From Paracentrotus lividus (lineage: Eukaryota > Echinodermata > Echinoidea > Camarodonta > Echinidae), in assembly GCA_940671915.1 (NCBI GenBank), contig CALNVZ010001099.1:41002-105001 (forward strand): a DNA stretch of 64,000 bases. The letters run 5' to 3'. The translations under genes were made by a program, and so were the position numbers. This document shows positions 1 to 12,127 of this stretch, one piece after another. The first letter of the stretch is position 1, and each line of letters begins with the position of its first letter. Under the pieces are notes generated by a model. That model was given only the letters and a program-made list of their open reading frames with translations, was not told where the DNA came from and did no database searches.

Positions 1-2474
1 ACCGGTCACCGGCCGACGATCACGACATGATTGCTTCAGGTGGCCCATTATTCCTGCATGTACCCTATGTATTCACGGAAATATATTTTATTTGTTAAAA
101 TGCTTATTTTTTAAATTGTCATAAGTTCTGCATAATTTTGAAAAGTATGTCATTCTATTTCAAATTTGATTACAAATATATCTTTGGGACGGCTTTATTC
201 CGCTTGAGTATCAATTCCTTTCTGGGATTTCTGCCCACCCCCCCAGTAGTGACATCACCGCCCTTCACGAGGATAATAAAGCAACTTTTCTCCTTGGTTA
301 ACGGTGTGAAAGAATAAAGATCGACTTGGATTTAGGCATTGTGAGCTTAATGCTTCTTATTGTATGGTATGTGATGCGTAGCTCTCTAGTGCCGAGAATT
401 GGTCTCTTAATTGTATAATGACACGGATAAAATTATGAATTAGTATGTCCTAAAAAAGCCCAAGCAATATAATACTGGGAGAACAATAACAAACAAAAGC
501 GTACAGATAAAATTCATAAGTGAAAAACACAAGAATAAAATTAAAAATCGACATTGATAATGCCTATTTGATAATACCAAATTTAGGCATTCAGATCATT
601 ATTTCTTGTTCAGAAATATAGGCCTAATAATGCTTAAAACTTTTTTATTCTTTGATAATTAATCAATTATCGCTTTATCATGCAAAAAACTTAAAATACC
701 TATTAACAAAACAAAACAAATGAAACAACAATTCCTGAACTATTGGAATTATTATGGCGAGGTCTCCTATTAGATAGATCTCTAAGTGCCATGTAAAATG
801 TTCTTCGCAATCTGATGCTCTTGGGAACAAATGAAGAGCAATGCTTACCTTCAAACTAAATGAAGAGTTTGGGGATTCCAAAGGCTGCTAAATCCACTTT
901 TAGTGGTTTTAGTGTAAATCAAGCGTTTTAATTTACCATTTTATCTTATCCATTGTAAGTTTATTTTGATATATATGATAAAAGCTATCGTATTTCAATA
1001 ATTTAAAAATCACGTTTTTAAAAAATCTATCTCTCAATTTCAATTTAAGAATGTTTTATAATTTCAATTCCATGGCATTTTAGCGCCTTTGGAATAAAAC
1101 CTCCGTCAGATGCCAATTTTTTGTAGATTAAAGCCTATAAAAAAATGAAAATCAAAAACGAAACACATGAATATTGGCTACCAGAGTATGATACAATTTT
1201 TATATGTTTAATTTTTTGAAAATATTTTTTTTAAATTTTTTTTATATATCTTATCTTTTTCAAGACCGGGATTTTCGATGTTTTATTCCAAAAGGAGCTA
1301 AACTCCAAAAATATTCATTAAAATTATGAAAACTATTCTAATAATCTAAAAAATTGCACGGATTGCATGGAGGCTGCGTAGCCACAACATGCTGCTAAAA
1401 GATCTCATTGTATTGTAGGTAAAGTGGTTAAATAAACAAATCCTAAATGACCATAGTGGATTTTAGCGCCTTTTGATAAAACCGTTTTATGGATTTAATA
1501 GCTTCCTTTTGGAATAAAACTCATATTTACTGACCAATTTTTTCAAACTTCCCAAAAAAATATTTTTATCCAATATACTTGCAATGATTCCCATGGCCTA
1601 AGATTGCACTTAATTAACTATAAAATCCATTTGGTCAAAAGTGGACTTAGCGCCTTTTGGAATCAAGCTATTCAAATAGAGGCGGATCAATATCAAAGTA
1701 GCGAACGATGAATGCATGTTAATTTGTCTGATAAACCATTGTGTAAAAGTAAATAATATATTATATCAAAATTTATCTTGTTTCTGATCCATTTCATGCC
1801 ATTAGATGCCGAAAACATGATATTTATAGATTTTCAATATTTGTTTAGTGTGTTTTTGGCGCCATCTTGGTGTTCGCGTAAGATTTTTATGGATAATTAC
1901 GGTATTTTTAAATTAAAAAAAGCTTACAAAATTTGCTGTTTTGATGATGTGTGATTACGTTGCACTTCAACTCTTCCTCCTGCTATGATACCAAATAAAA
2001 CCTTTATAATGTGTAAATTTTAGCCCAGAATTAATTGATAATAGACCGAATTTCTCAACATTTTCATTTAAAAAAATGTTTTTGGTGTAATTCTTCACAA
2101 ATGGGCATTATATGGTAAGAAAAATTCAACTTTTAAGATGGAATGCGACTGGAAAATAAAATACTACTACATGTGTTGGTAACTTTAGATGAAAAAAAGA
2201 ATATTTTCAAATTGATTTTGAGGCGGAATGCACCCAATTTTTCTTACTTGGGTCCAATATGGCGGCCCCCTAAAGGGCCCCCAGCGAGTTAAGGATGGTC
2301 TGAAAATTTGACCCCTTCAATTCTAATACCTTGGACCCTAATGGACCCAAAAAATGCCAAAAAAATAAAATTTGCGTTGATATTGCACGGGAGAATGTTT
2401 TTGTACATACCGTACCGCACTATAATACCAAAATGGTTGACAGCATCTGCGTTATGAACGCAACTTAACGACAC
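1..2474. other. AT-rich non-coding stretch with a dispersed short motif
   Basis: No convincing coding sequence is seen. The only structure noticed is a short motif close to TTAGCGCCTTTTGGAATAAA. It recurs at about 1081-1100, 1457-1483, 1501-1520 and 1641-1668, and inverted at about 1279-1305. A related copy sits at 20670-20692, just before the first sulfotransferase exon. These look like remnants of one dispersed repeat family. The short minus-strand ORF at 678-881 reads through this kind of repeat and has no recognisable domain. Confidence 0.4.
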
Positions 2475-2945
2475 AGTTCACCCTGTAATTTTATGGTTAA
2501 AAAAAAAAAAGTGCAGAAAAAAATAAAAAAAATATGAATGAAAGTTGAAGAAAATCGACCCAAAAAAAATAGAAAGTTATGAATATTTAAAGTTTTGATC
2601 TGCTGACGTCACATGCTGCAGCTCTCCCATGTGTTGTGTATGTAAATTCCATGTAAATTTGGCCTTTTTTCATGTTTTTGTTAAAGGAATGGGTCAATTT
2701 GATAAGGAGGCAATGTATGTGAAACATATTTTTGATGAGCTTTCGATTGCACAGGTAGAAATTCTTTTGGAAAAAAATGGCACTTTATGGAATTTACACT
2801 ACATAAACACATAAAAGAAAACTGCTCGCATGTTTACGCTCACAAAACAAATTTTCTTAATATTTCGTAACTCGTTATTTTGATCGATTTTCCCAAACCT
2901 TCACTCATATTTTTCTTTTATTTTCTGCATTTTTAAAGACCAAAT
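2475..2945. mobile_element. Degenerate copy of the GGGGAAGTTCACCC MITE family
   Basis: The stretch shares a long series of phrases with the intact element at 27468-27971. These include the GTTCACCC terminus, a 'gaagaaaatcgacc' block, 'gttatgaatatttaaagttttgat', a 'gacgtcac' block, a 'cagctctccca' block and 'aatgggtcaatttgat'. The order is the same. The left terminus is damaged and the right terminus is largely lost. The small + ORF at 2629-2814 is a chance reading inside it. Confidence 0.65.
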
Positions 2946-3639
2946 TTAAACACTTCTGACCCGTATTCTGCTACGGGGTTTAGAGTTGTACGGCAAAATT
3001 AGACTAAATTAGAATCGAACAATACCACCGTACGCAGAAAAAAACTCCTAGCACGAAAAACATCCCAAAAACGTGTACAACCTACGTACAGCTGGAAGTT
3101 TCTAGAGCACTGGAACGCACCAGGCATAAAACCGGAAAAATCCATGAAATTAATGACGCAACAATGATTGTTGCTAGCCGCTTTATCTATTGACTACGAG
3201 TGATGTGCATTGTCGTTGCTCATGCACTTTTTAAATATCACGTCCTATACAATTCAGTGGCCTTGGGATGGGAACAATAAATGTAACAGGCTTGGAAATT
3301 TTAAGCTGAACAGGACAATGATTTTATTCACCTCTGAATAAATTATATACTAAAGGCAACATAATGATCCCTACGGTTGCGTAACTCTCACTTTGAGGGG
3401 CGACACATTCGCTCGAGTGTTTTTTTAGGGTATTCGCGCTGCGTTTCTGAACATTTCAAACGCCGAAATCCCCTCCCCGAATTTTCGCTCGTTCTCGAGG
3501 AGACCCCAGAATTACTTCCGAAATAGCTGGTTATCTCGGTGGATTCGCAGCTTGATTCGCGTTCTGGTGATGTAACCCAGGCTTAATTGACTATAATTAT
3601 GATCGCGATTGTTACTCCCCCCAATAATGATACGACCAG

Positions 3640-3862
3640 GCTCTTTTTAATCGTGTTGTTTGTTTGTTTTTATTTTTATTTTTTTTATTTTTGATTTATT
3701 TTTATTTATTTTATTTATTTTATTTATTTATTTTTTATTTTTATTATTTATTTTATTTATTTATTTATTTATATTTTTTATTTTGTGGGAGGGTGTTTTG
3801 TTTGTTCGTTGTTGTTTGTTGCTTCTTTATTTATTGTTATTTTTTTTTTGGGGGGGTGTTTT
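3640..3862. repeat. T-rich low-complexity tract ending in a poly-T/poly-G junction
   Basis: A (TTTTATTTATT)-like tract runs for about 150 bp and is followed by a T-run/G-run junction near 3840-3856. All ORFs called here are hydrophobic Phe/Leu/Ile strings forced by the T-rich composition and are not genes. Confidence 0.85.
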
Positions 3863-4060
3863 CTATCGAAACTTGCTTCTGATCAGAAAATCATTGCCTT
3901 AAAGTTTAAGTGGTTACCTGCTGCTGCAGTTTACTTTTTTTCTAACAATGTAAAAAACATAAAAGATAGGATATATATAAACAATATAATATTACAAAAA
4001 TTAAGAGAAACTGCTGAAACTGCTTATCCTATAAAGGCAGATCTAATGGCTGTTTAAAAT

Positions 4061-4182
4061 GAAGTCAAAAGGAGCCTGAGCTTTCGATCCTTCTTTTCGT
4101 CTTTGTCAGAGACAAAATGACCATCATTCTGTCTCTGATCGAAGATTCTGCTAGATCGAAAGCTTAGGCTCCTTTTGACTTC
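4061..4182. repeat. Hairpin (about 120 bp inverted repeat)
   Basis: The left arm begins GAAGTCAAAAGGAGCCTGAG and the right arm ends with its near-complement, CTTAGGCTCCTTTTGACTTC. GATC-containing sequence and a 'gtctctgatc / gtcagagac' stem lie inside. The segment can fold back on itself for most of its length. It resembles a small MITE or a hairpin at the end of a longer element. No coding content is seen. Confidence 0.75.
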
Positions 4183-4662
4183 AATTATATAATAAAATAA
4201 ATTATCTGTTCTTTAGTTTATTCTTTTGAATATAATCCCTAAATAGCTCCACGATTTTTTTTTTCTTTCACAAATGTGAAGGTCCATATTTGGCCCAAAA
4301 GCAATGAAACTTTGAATTTGGATTCCGACATCACGCTACAATGCATGCGCAAAAGTTCTCACGTTAGGTGCATGCGCATCCCCAATCTTTTCTTATAACT
4401 ATAAATTTTTTTTCTTTCTTTTTTGGGCAAGGCAAAGTTGTAATATAATGGGAAGGGGGTAAAATATAAATTTTCCACATATTTAAATATTCAAACGTTT
4501 TACAGAGCCATACACATAAACAATACAAACGTCAATGTTCATTAACAATATCCACTCGGCCTTCGAATCCCTACATCTTATCAAATAATTATAAATAAAA
4601 TAGACCTTTGAAGAATGGTGGGACTTTGTCCTTCTTTTTGTGGGTATTTTGTGTACACTGTT

Positions 4663-4686
4663 GTATGTATGTATGTATGTATGTAA
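4663..4686. repeat. (TGTA)n microsatellite
   Basis: About six TGTA/GTAT units are followed directly by AAGCTTTATT. The arrangement resembles the simple-repeat end of a non-LTR retrotransposon, but no retrotransposon body is recognisable next to it. Confidence 0.7.
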
Positions 4687-5139
4687 GCTTTATTTGAAAT
4701 GCGAGCCGCGGAAAATTCTTTTATTGTGATGAAAAAGGTTTACCCATAGCTTAACGAAGGATATTATCAAAGGCACGGATTATCTTTTCTCTGCAGAAGC
4801 TTAGCGGTTCCAGGTTTATTGACTGACATAGCACAATGACAACGGACAAAGGTCAGATTCAGGGCCGGAAACCAGTTGCCTGAATGAACTACTTCTTTTA
4901 GTATTTTTGAATCCAATTTGCATAACTAGTTTGTTGCTATGACATGACAAACACTTTTCTTGTCTCACATTAGCAACACACTATATTGTGCAAAAAGCGG
5001 AAATTCGAGTGGGCCTATTTTATGTTCAAGTGCCATTAATAATTCCAAGTAGTGTGAAAGAAGGACATTAGTTACATTCTCAGTTGAAAATGATAATGGT
5101 GTTTTTCTCCTCTGATAGAAATTTATGGACGCTATAGGT

Positions 5140-5470
5140 TGGGTATCTGACGTCGCGGAGATGTCTCTAGAGACTTGAACACTCGCGAGACGTCTCCGTT
5201 ATTGTTTTAATTGTATCATCCAGAGACGCTCTTCCACGACAGAAAAAAAAAACACATTCATAAGCATATTGCTTCTATTTTCCCTCGACTCATGAGATGT
5301 CGCGGAGATTCATGAGACGTCTCTGTGACCACTTTTAAAATCTTTTCCCGACAAAAATCAAAACCGTATCAAACCCGTCCCAAATTAGTCTCAATATCAG
5401 TCTCGTGGCAAACTTACCTTAGATACCACCATTAAGGTGGCTATCTCACTTCGTCCCCGCGAACTTCGAT
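5140..5470. repeat. GACGTCGCGGAGACGTCTC-type dispersed repeat, copy 1
   Basis: The segment is rich in the motif GTCGCGGAGACGTCTC and its permutations (GAGACGTC, CTCGCGAGACGTC). The same family recurs at 7760-7900, 11510-12020, 22050-22345 and 23941-23992. Motifs occur in both orientations, so it can form secondary structure. No protein is encoded. Confidence 0.6.
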
Positions 5471-5491
5471 ACTACAGGACGTCTCACGATA

Positions 5492-7405
5492 TACATTGGT
5501 GGCCCAAAATTATTAGAACACCTAAAACCTTACACAAAGTCTATGGAATTATCAATGCCCTTAGTTTCATTTGCCCGGAATTCAAGATTAAAGGTACTTC
5601 TGTAGTGCCTTGACTTTCATGGCTGTTTAGCATAGTCTTACGTATATTAGACACCAAATTTATATAGTTTCCGGACCAATCTGGTATAATCGCAAGCACA
5701 TTAAAAACAGTTGCTCTATGTGCTTATAGGTTTCCCCATAGACTTGATTGATAGTTCAAACAATAATACGAGTGAGTCAAAAAAAAAAACTTTACACCTA
5801 GAAAAATGTTCAATAAAAAGAAAACCAATTTATAAACCCCAAATTATTTTACATATTCTGAAAGGGTAACTCCTCCTCATTCTTCTGGTACCATATTTGT
5901 GTGGTATGTCTCTACGCTTGATGAACACGACGCATTGTTGCGAACATGTCAATTTCGAATTGTGCCAGAATGGGAGTAAAATAAAACAACAAAAAGCTAG
6001 AAAAAACAGCAACTTCATCCTGATAAAATAGCATAAACCTTTTTAACGAAAATGTCTTCCGCTTAATAACTTGCAGGGTTTTGTTACACATATTGACTAC
6101 ATTTTGTATGAAAATAGATAGCATCTGTAGAGTCAGCGCATGACGTGAGCACACGTCAAATACAAAATATCACTTTACGAAAGTATTAGGAGCTTTTTCT
6201 TCTGTCAGTGGCAAATTTAGTCTTTAATGTTTACTCATTCGTGCATTAACTTCACGAGTTCAATCTAATTTTCAAAATCCAAAATGTAAGCAATATGCTG
6301 TAACAACAACCCTGCCAAGTTATTAAGGCGGAAGACATTTTCGTTAAAAAAGTTATGCCTATTTTAAATCAGGATGAAGTTGCTTTTCTAGCTTTTTTGT
6401 TGTTTTTGATTTTTACTCCCATTCTGGCACAATTCGAAATTACATGTTCGCCAAACAATGCGTCGTCGGATTTCATCAAAGCGTAAAGACACACCAACAC
6501 AAAAATCCGGTTACCAGAAGATGCGGGAGGAGTTACCTTCTTTCAGAATATGCTAAAGGCAATTGGGTGTTTATAAAATTGGTTTTCTTTTTACTGACAA
6601 TTTTTCTAGTTTGTAAAGTTTTTTTTTTGACTCACTCGGTAAGTTCAAATGCAAAAAAGAGTAAAATGCCAATTACATAATGCCGATTGCTCAAAAAGTA
6701 ACATGAGGTTAGAGGTTATGAAACTTATCAGGCCTTATTTATTCTTATACCTCAAATACATGCTAAGTTTCAGAAAATTTTGGTTTCGAATGGGGAGGTG
6801 GATTCACCCCAGCTTTAGTGGTGGAGATGACAAAAATAAACCATGCCCATTGAAGATTACAGACTTTTTTTTCATTTAATTTTGAAGACACTCCTCGTAA
6901 ATGTATTTTTAAGGAAATTTCATGAGCAATTCCAAATATAGTTTGAAATATTGAGTGTCATTTCGGAAAACGGGGGGACTTAAGAATAGGGGCACTGAAT
7001 TAAAAAAAAAATTGCGGGCCCTTCAAAAATAATTTAGTAATATCCCCACATACGATTACTTTCACCCTGTGTTGTTATGAATGCCATTTTGACATCCTCA
7101 GAAATTTCATTTTCAGGAATATATATACTTTGTAGGAGAGGCTTAAATGTTTAACGTTATTATGAACTTTGATCCTTGCCAAGGGGCAAGATTTTTTTTG
7201 ATTTTTCAATGGTCGGGTGCTAACATAAAAAAGCGACTCTGGGGGGCGAGTTCCCAAAGCATGGCTTTGTTATTTAGTTTTTAAAAGCCATAATGATGAT
7301 ATTCGGAGACATTCCAACCATTTTATAGGTATTTAAATGGTCAACTGAATGTAAATTACTAAAATCATTTATGCTTGGTGTTCTAATAATTTGGCCACCA
7401 CTTTA
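5492..7405. mobile_element. Tc1/mariner-like TIR pair with a decayed interior
   Basis: The left end carries GGCCCAAAATTATTAGAACA followed by CC. The right end carries the complement GGTGTTCTAATAATTTGGCC. TIRs of the form '(A)GTGG(C)CCAAAATTATTAGAACACC' with TA-rich flanks are typical of Tc1-like elements. No DDE transposase frame is readable between them. Part of the interior is the inverted repeat at 5769-6638, so this is either a non-autonomous derivative or an old element hit by a second insertion. Confidence 0.6.
5769..6638. repeat. Foldback repeat with ~320-bp arms inside the Tc1-like TIR pair
   Basis: Left arm about 5769-6090, right arm about 6296-6638. The arms begin and end as CGAGTGAGTCAAAA and TTTTGACTCACTCG. 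Shared internal blocks include 'aatttcgaattgtgccagaatgggagt' and its complement, and 'aacgaaaatgtcttccgc' and its complement. The arms differ by substitutions and small indels. ORFs called in both arms are mirror readings of the same non-coding DNA. Confidence 0.8.
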
Positions 7406-7429
7406 TATATATATATTTGTTCTGTCGCG

Positions 7430-7545
7430 AGCATTCGCCAGCGATCCAGGAAGAACTGGGGGGGGGGGGGTGGTTTGGACGTGTTCCCCCCTCGATTTTT
7501 TTTTTTTATGGGGGATCTTCCCCCTTCGATTTTTAAAAATGAACA
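7430..7545. repeat. Fragment of a G-run dispersed repeat
   Basis: The segment contains 'gcgatccagg', a G-run of about 12, 'cctcgattttt' and then 'cccccttcgatttttaaa'. The same string order occurs at 16440-16525, so this is a dispersed repeat fragment. It is not the open frames that pass through it. Confidence 0.6.
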
Positions 7546-7639
7546 ATGTTTATGTAGTGATTTAGCTAGTTGAAGCTAATAAGAAGATAAACATGTATGT
7601 CAAATAAGATGCTAAATTTATTATAAGGCAAAATTCCGG

Positions 7640-7900
7640 CTCGCTCTTCGCGCTCGCAATTATTGTCATTAGTTTCTGCATAATGTGCGAGGTATGAGAA
7701 TTTTGAGTGTATTATTTGTCACTTTCGGGTTAGTTTCCGTCCCCCCCCCCCCCCGCCTCCCCGTCGTGACATGAAATCGCCGCGCTTGGAGTGGAATATC
7801 TGCGGAGACGTCTTTGAGGACGTCTGCACGGCAAAAAAACAAAAACATCCAAAAAATCATTTCAAACCTGTTCTCAAATTAGTCTCAAACTGTTCCAAAT
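7640..7900. repeat. Repeat fragments: C-run plus the GACGTC-type family, copy 2
   Basis: A 'ctcgctcttcgcgctcgc' motif is followed by a run of 14 C and then by GGAGACGTC / GAGGACGTC sequence with 'tccgtcgtgac'. The order resembles the GACGTCGCGGAGACG family seen at 5140-5470. No gene is visible. Confidence 0.5.
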
Positions 7901-8499
7901 CCGTGTTTTTTTTTTTTACATGCTAATGACAAATGACTTGCCACATTAGTTATTGATGGTTTTTCGGCTCAGTTGTCCTTTCTTCAATATGTCAGGTCAA
8001 AACTAACAACTTCAATCGTGTCGGAAAATGTCATTTTGATTGATTAACATGCAATTAAATCTAATTGTTGATGGACAGTTCTATAAATACACCTAATTCT
8101 TAAACAAAGTTTTAACAACCTTTAACTTCAAGTTAACTAGAAAAATAAGATAAATTAGCTTCCCACCGACAATAAAGCTCACAAAGCCATATCAAAATTC
8201 TAAACCACCTAGCCCATAGTTTAGAATTCTTTACAAAGTTGACAGCATGACCCGAAATGACGTCATCGAATTTACTTTCGCTACGATTAACGCACGCTCA
8301 CTTGGCGCCCTTCATAGAGAAGCGTTGGCAACGTCAGCGTGCATTCTCGTTTCATTACCCTTACTATTTGGTGCGACAGCACAACTTTAAACCCCACGTT
8401 AGCAGAAATACGCGGCCAAGAGTGAACTTTCCATTTAACAACTAAACTCTGCTACAGTAGTAAAAAAGCCTTACATTTAGCATTAGTTGCTTAGGGAGA

Positions 8500-9250
8500 G
8501 ACTAACGGGATGGAACGTTACAAAATTCACATTTTGGGCCAGGATAATTCTAATGAAAGTACTCATACGACTCCATTTTGGGTCATGATAGTTAGCCTAT
8601 AATGTTTTGGCTAAAAACCTGTGGCACATAAAACTTGAAAACATGTAAACACTAATTAGCTACAGCTTAATTAATGAATACATTTGTTGTAAACAACCTA
8701 CCCTGTAATACGGGGTAAGTTTGTTACACCATACGGGGTATTGTTACGATATGTAAAATACGGGGTGGTAATTTGCTACAATGTGTAAATAATTCTATAT
8801 TTACCATACTTTGTTTCAACCCAGTTTTCTTGTATCGTTAAGAGTTAGGATTCAAGTATAAGCTCTTAGAATAGGACTTAAGCTAATAATAAAATATCAA
8901 AAATATTAACTCCAGAAAATGAAACAAAATTACTTTTACATATGTAATGTAATTTGGGTAGGTTGTTACACTCAAACATGGGGGTAGATGTTGTTTTTTA
9001 CAACCTACCCTATTACTATTACAAATTTAAAATTCACTGGCAACTGTTAAAAAAAAGGAGGTTTTTTGTTGATTATACTTTTTAATAAAACAACGGAGAA
9101 ACCTTACGACCGTTAGTTCATCACAGCTATGTGTAGGCTGTATATAGATGGCCAGTTAGCAAGAAACTCTCTTGCTCCAACTTTAGCACACTGAGAACTG
9201 AAACAACTGACCCGTGTAACTTCTAATCCCCGGTCTTCCCCTAAACTTAT
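8500..9250. repeat. ACAACCTACCCC-type dispersed repeat, copy 1
   Basis: The phrases 'acaacctaccc', 'acggggtaagt/ttgttaca', 'caccatacggggta' and 'ttgggcca' recur in inverted order at 17335-17705, next to the shared 'cccggtcttcccc' string. This marks two copies of one repeat in opposite orientation. The unit is not coding. Confidence 0.65.
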
Positions 9251-11170
9251 GACGGATGAAGCGCGCTAGTTTTAAAGATTTAACAATTACATAATGCAAC
9301 ATGCAATCTAAATGTAACTCTAATTAACCAGTCAAGCTAAAACAATGTAAAGAGGAAATAAAACCCTATTGATTATTGTATAACTTTTGCTTACTATCTC
9401 CTTTGAATCATTGTTATTTCCATAAAGAATCTAAATATTGACATTGAGAGTTGTTATGTGTCAATAATAGTGTGTCGCTGCACGTGTGTCTTTTGTCATG
9501 TTTGCGAAGGTTTAAAAGGAATCTTTAGAGAGGGTAATACCCAATAATTGCAAAGAAGGCATAAACATCATTAAGAAAGTAACTGGAAAACAATATAAAA
9601 CGAGGTGAAAATAAATTCTTAATTGCAAGTATTATAAAATAATATTACTCCGAAGGATTGTGAACAAATGGCTCTAAATTTGAATCATGAAGATTTGAAA
9701 ATGCTTTACTTTATGAATTAACAAATCGTTAGATTAAATTTATATCCCAACATCTATTTAGTCCCTTAACTACAATCCTCGGGATTTAGAGTGCATCTTA
9801 CGGTTTTAAGTGAAAATAGTATTCTGGTCATGACAGAAACTGTAGAAGACGCTGTTTAAAAGTGATTGTGTAAAGGTTCTTGATTAGCAGCTGGTTTGAA
9901 ACTCAGGCTCTGTAAATCAGCAAAATATATTGTATAGACAAATTAAAAATCAGATTGATTGGCTTTCTCTTTCGAAATATAAAAAGATCATACATTACTA
10001 TCAAAAATTGAGATAATGTAGACAATTTTTTTTTACATAATAACCCAATATGACAGAAGTGAATAATAATTAACTTGCTACAATGCGTTCGCAACGATTT
10101 TATAAGTAATAATGAAAATTTCGTAGTATAAATGGAAGCTACTCAGGATTTTCGTTAAAAATCTGTTCATACAATTTAATGATATTTCGTACGTGTTAGT
10201 AAATATTGATTATATTTCCATTCAAAATTATTGTTTTCCATTTCTAATCAATTTTGAATGAATCCATCAACACTAATCGATTATTCTGCTCATTGCACAG
10301 AGTTAAAAACAGCTGGAGCAATCCGCCGCTGGACAGAACAAAATCATTTATATTGTTACTTTTTTAACATAAGAAATAAATAGAAAGCTTGCTCTTTCAC
10401 TTTTTTTTTTCTTGCAACTCTTTGTCTATGGAGCCTTGCACACTACAGGGGGAATTTCTTTATTTTTTTTTCCACTTAAGAGCTTAAAACAATCCCAACT
10501 GGGATAAAATAAATGTTAGGATTAATAGCCATATTTTGGTTCCACAGGTCCATAGTTGGGATTGATTTAAATCTGAGTGAATCACCCCGGTTATTCCTTA
10601 TCATGCTTATACACGCTGAGACGCCCTATCTCTTTTAAGAACAGAGGGAAGGGGGGGGGGGCTCAAAATGTGCTCCTATCAAACTTTATACGATATTTAT
10701 CTTGTGGGGTACGATATACCGTGTTTGCCATGGAATCGACCGATCGGCCGCTAGTGTCACTCATTTAATTAGGATCATAAAATATTATGGTGTTATCCTG
10801 GCTTTCTTTATATTGAACTGAAAAAAAAAAAAAAGAAAGAAAAAAAACATTGCAAAGTAAATGCCATTATTTTATTTTCTTATTATCTCATCCGCTCACC
10901 TAATGTATTGATAAGGATTGATACAACAAAAAAGTAATGTTTTTACATGATTACCTATAAATTAAACTAGATATTGAAACTAGATAATGAAAGTGGTGTT
11001 TCATTAAACTGACAAAATTTGAAATACTCGTTAATTGCTTTTGATTGAAACAATGCAATACAAATTAGAAAATCAAAGGGCGATCAGCAAAGATCATTTC
11101 CTTTTTTTTTGTTTTTTTTGTTGTTGTGTTGGGTTTTTTTTTCTCTTTGCGCAGGCCTCTCTTTTTTACA
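9250..11170. other. Stretch with no recognisable gene
   Basis: AT-rich sequence. I see no coding exon, structured RNA or well-bounded transposon here. Short ORFs in it have no recognisable motif. Confidence 0.4.
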
Positions 11171-11297
11171 TGAAACAGGAAGAAAAAAAAAAGAAAAGAA
11201 GAAAGAGGAAGGTAAAAAAAGGAGGAAAGAGCTAAAGAGAAAGAAAACAAAAGAGGAAAGAGCTAAAAGAGAAGGAAAACAAAGAAGGAGACACCTA
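11171..11297. repeat. Polypurine (GA-rich) tract
   Basis: More than 100 bp is almost entirely A and G on the + strand, with an 'aaagagctaaa' phrase repeated. The Lys/Arg/Glu-rich peptide read here is an artefact of composition. Such mirror-type purine tracts can form triplexes, but nothing else marks this as functional. Confidence 0.7.
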
Positions 11298-11504
11298 GAG
11301 GATTTAAAATTTGAAAGGTTTTAGATATCATGTTTATGATTGTAGAAAGGGGAAAACCGGCTCCCCCTCTGAGCTCGCATAATAAAGTTAATTAGTTTGT
11401 TGTTCGACAAGGACAATTTGGAAAAATTCGATTGACCATTTAAAAAAAGGAATTTTAATTCGTCACCATATTGCCATCTGATTAAACATTTTTCTGTTGA
11501 GTTA

Positions 11505-12025
11505 GAGTGGCATCTCTACGATTTGCAAAAAACTACTTTGAGACGGATTTTGGGACTACTTTGAGACGGTTTTTGAAATTACTATGGGCGGTTTGAAACA
11601 TGTCGCGGAGACATCTGTGCGACGTTCATGAGTCGTGGAAACTGCTTTGAGACTCGTTCTTTAAACTGCTTTGAGAGAGTTTTTTTTAAATTGTAGCGGA
11701 GATCGTCTCCGAGACGTCTCCACGACGGAATAAAGTTCGGAGACCTCTCTAATAATTTTTATCCGTTGCGGAGACGTATCCGCGAAGTGAGATACCATCC
11801 TACTCGTATCATCTACTTCGGGAAAACTACTTTGAAACTACTTTGAGACGGTTTTGAAACTAGTTAGAGACGTCGCGGAGACGTCTCCGAGAGGCCTCCT
11901 CAGTCCCCGCGACGTTTCAAGAGTCGAGGAAACTACTTTTAGACAGTTCTTTAAACCTGCTTTGAGACAGTTTATTTTTAAACTGTTGCGGAGACGTCGC
12001 GGAGACAGTTTCTGAGGACTGGCGT
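11505..12025. repeat. GACGTCGCGGAGACG-type repeat, copy 3 (longest)
   Basis: The unit 'aaactactttgagacggttt' and the motif GTCGCGGAGACGTC recur several times in about 500 bp, giving a degenerate tandem structure. It belongs to the family listed at 5140, 7760 and 22050. No coding sequence is present. Confidence 0.65.
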
Positions 12026-12127
12026 ATTAGAAACGTTTTCTGATACTTTTTTTTTTCAATAACCTGCAGTGTGTATAATCGTTATAACTTGCCGCATTTA
12101 AAGTGAACACTTCTATTTTAGGACTTT

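Noticed and set aside
3660..4057. Three overlapping + strand ORFs with hydrophobic peptides
   Set aside because: They are readings of a TTTTATT simple-sequence tract; the Phe/Leu/Ile content follows from the base composition.
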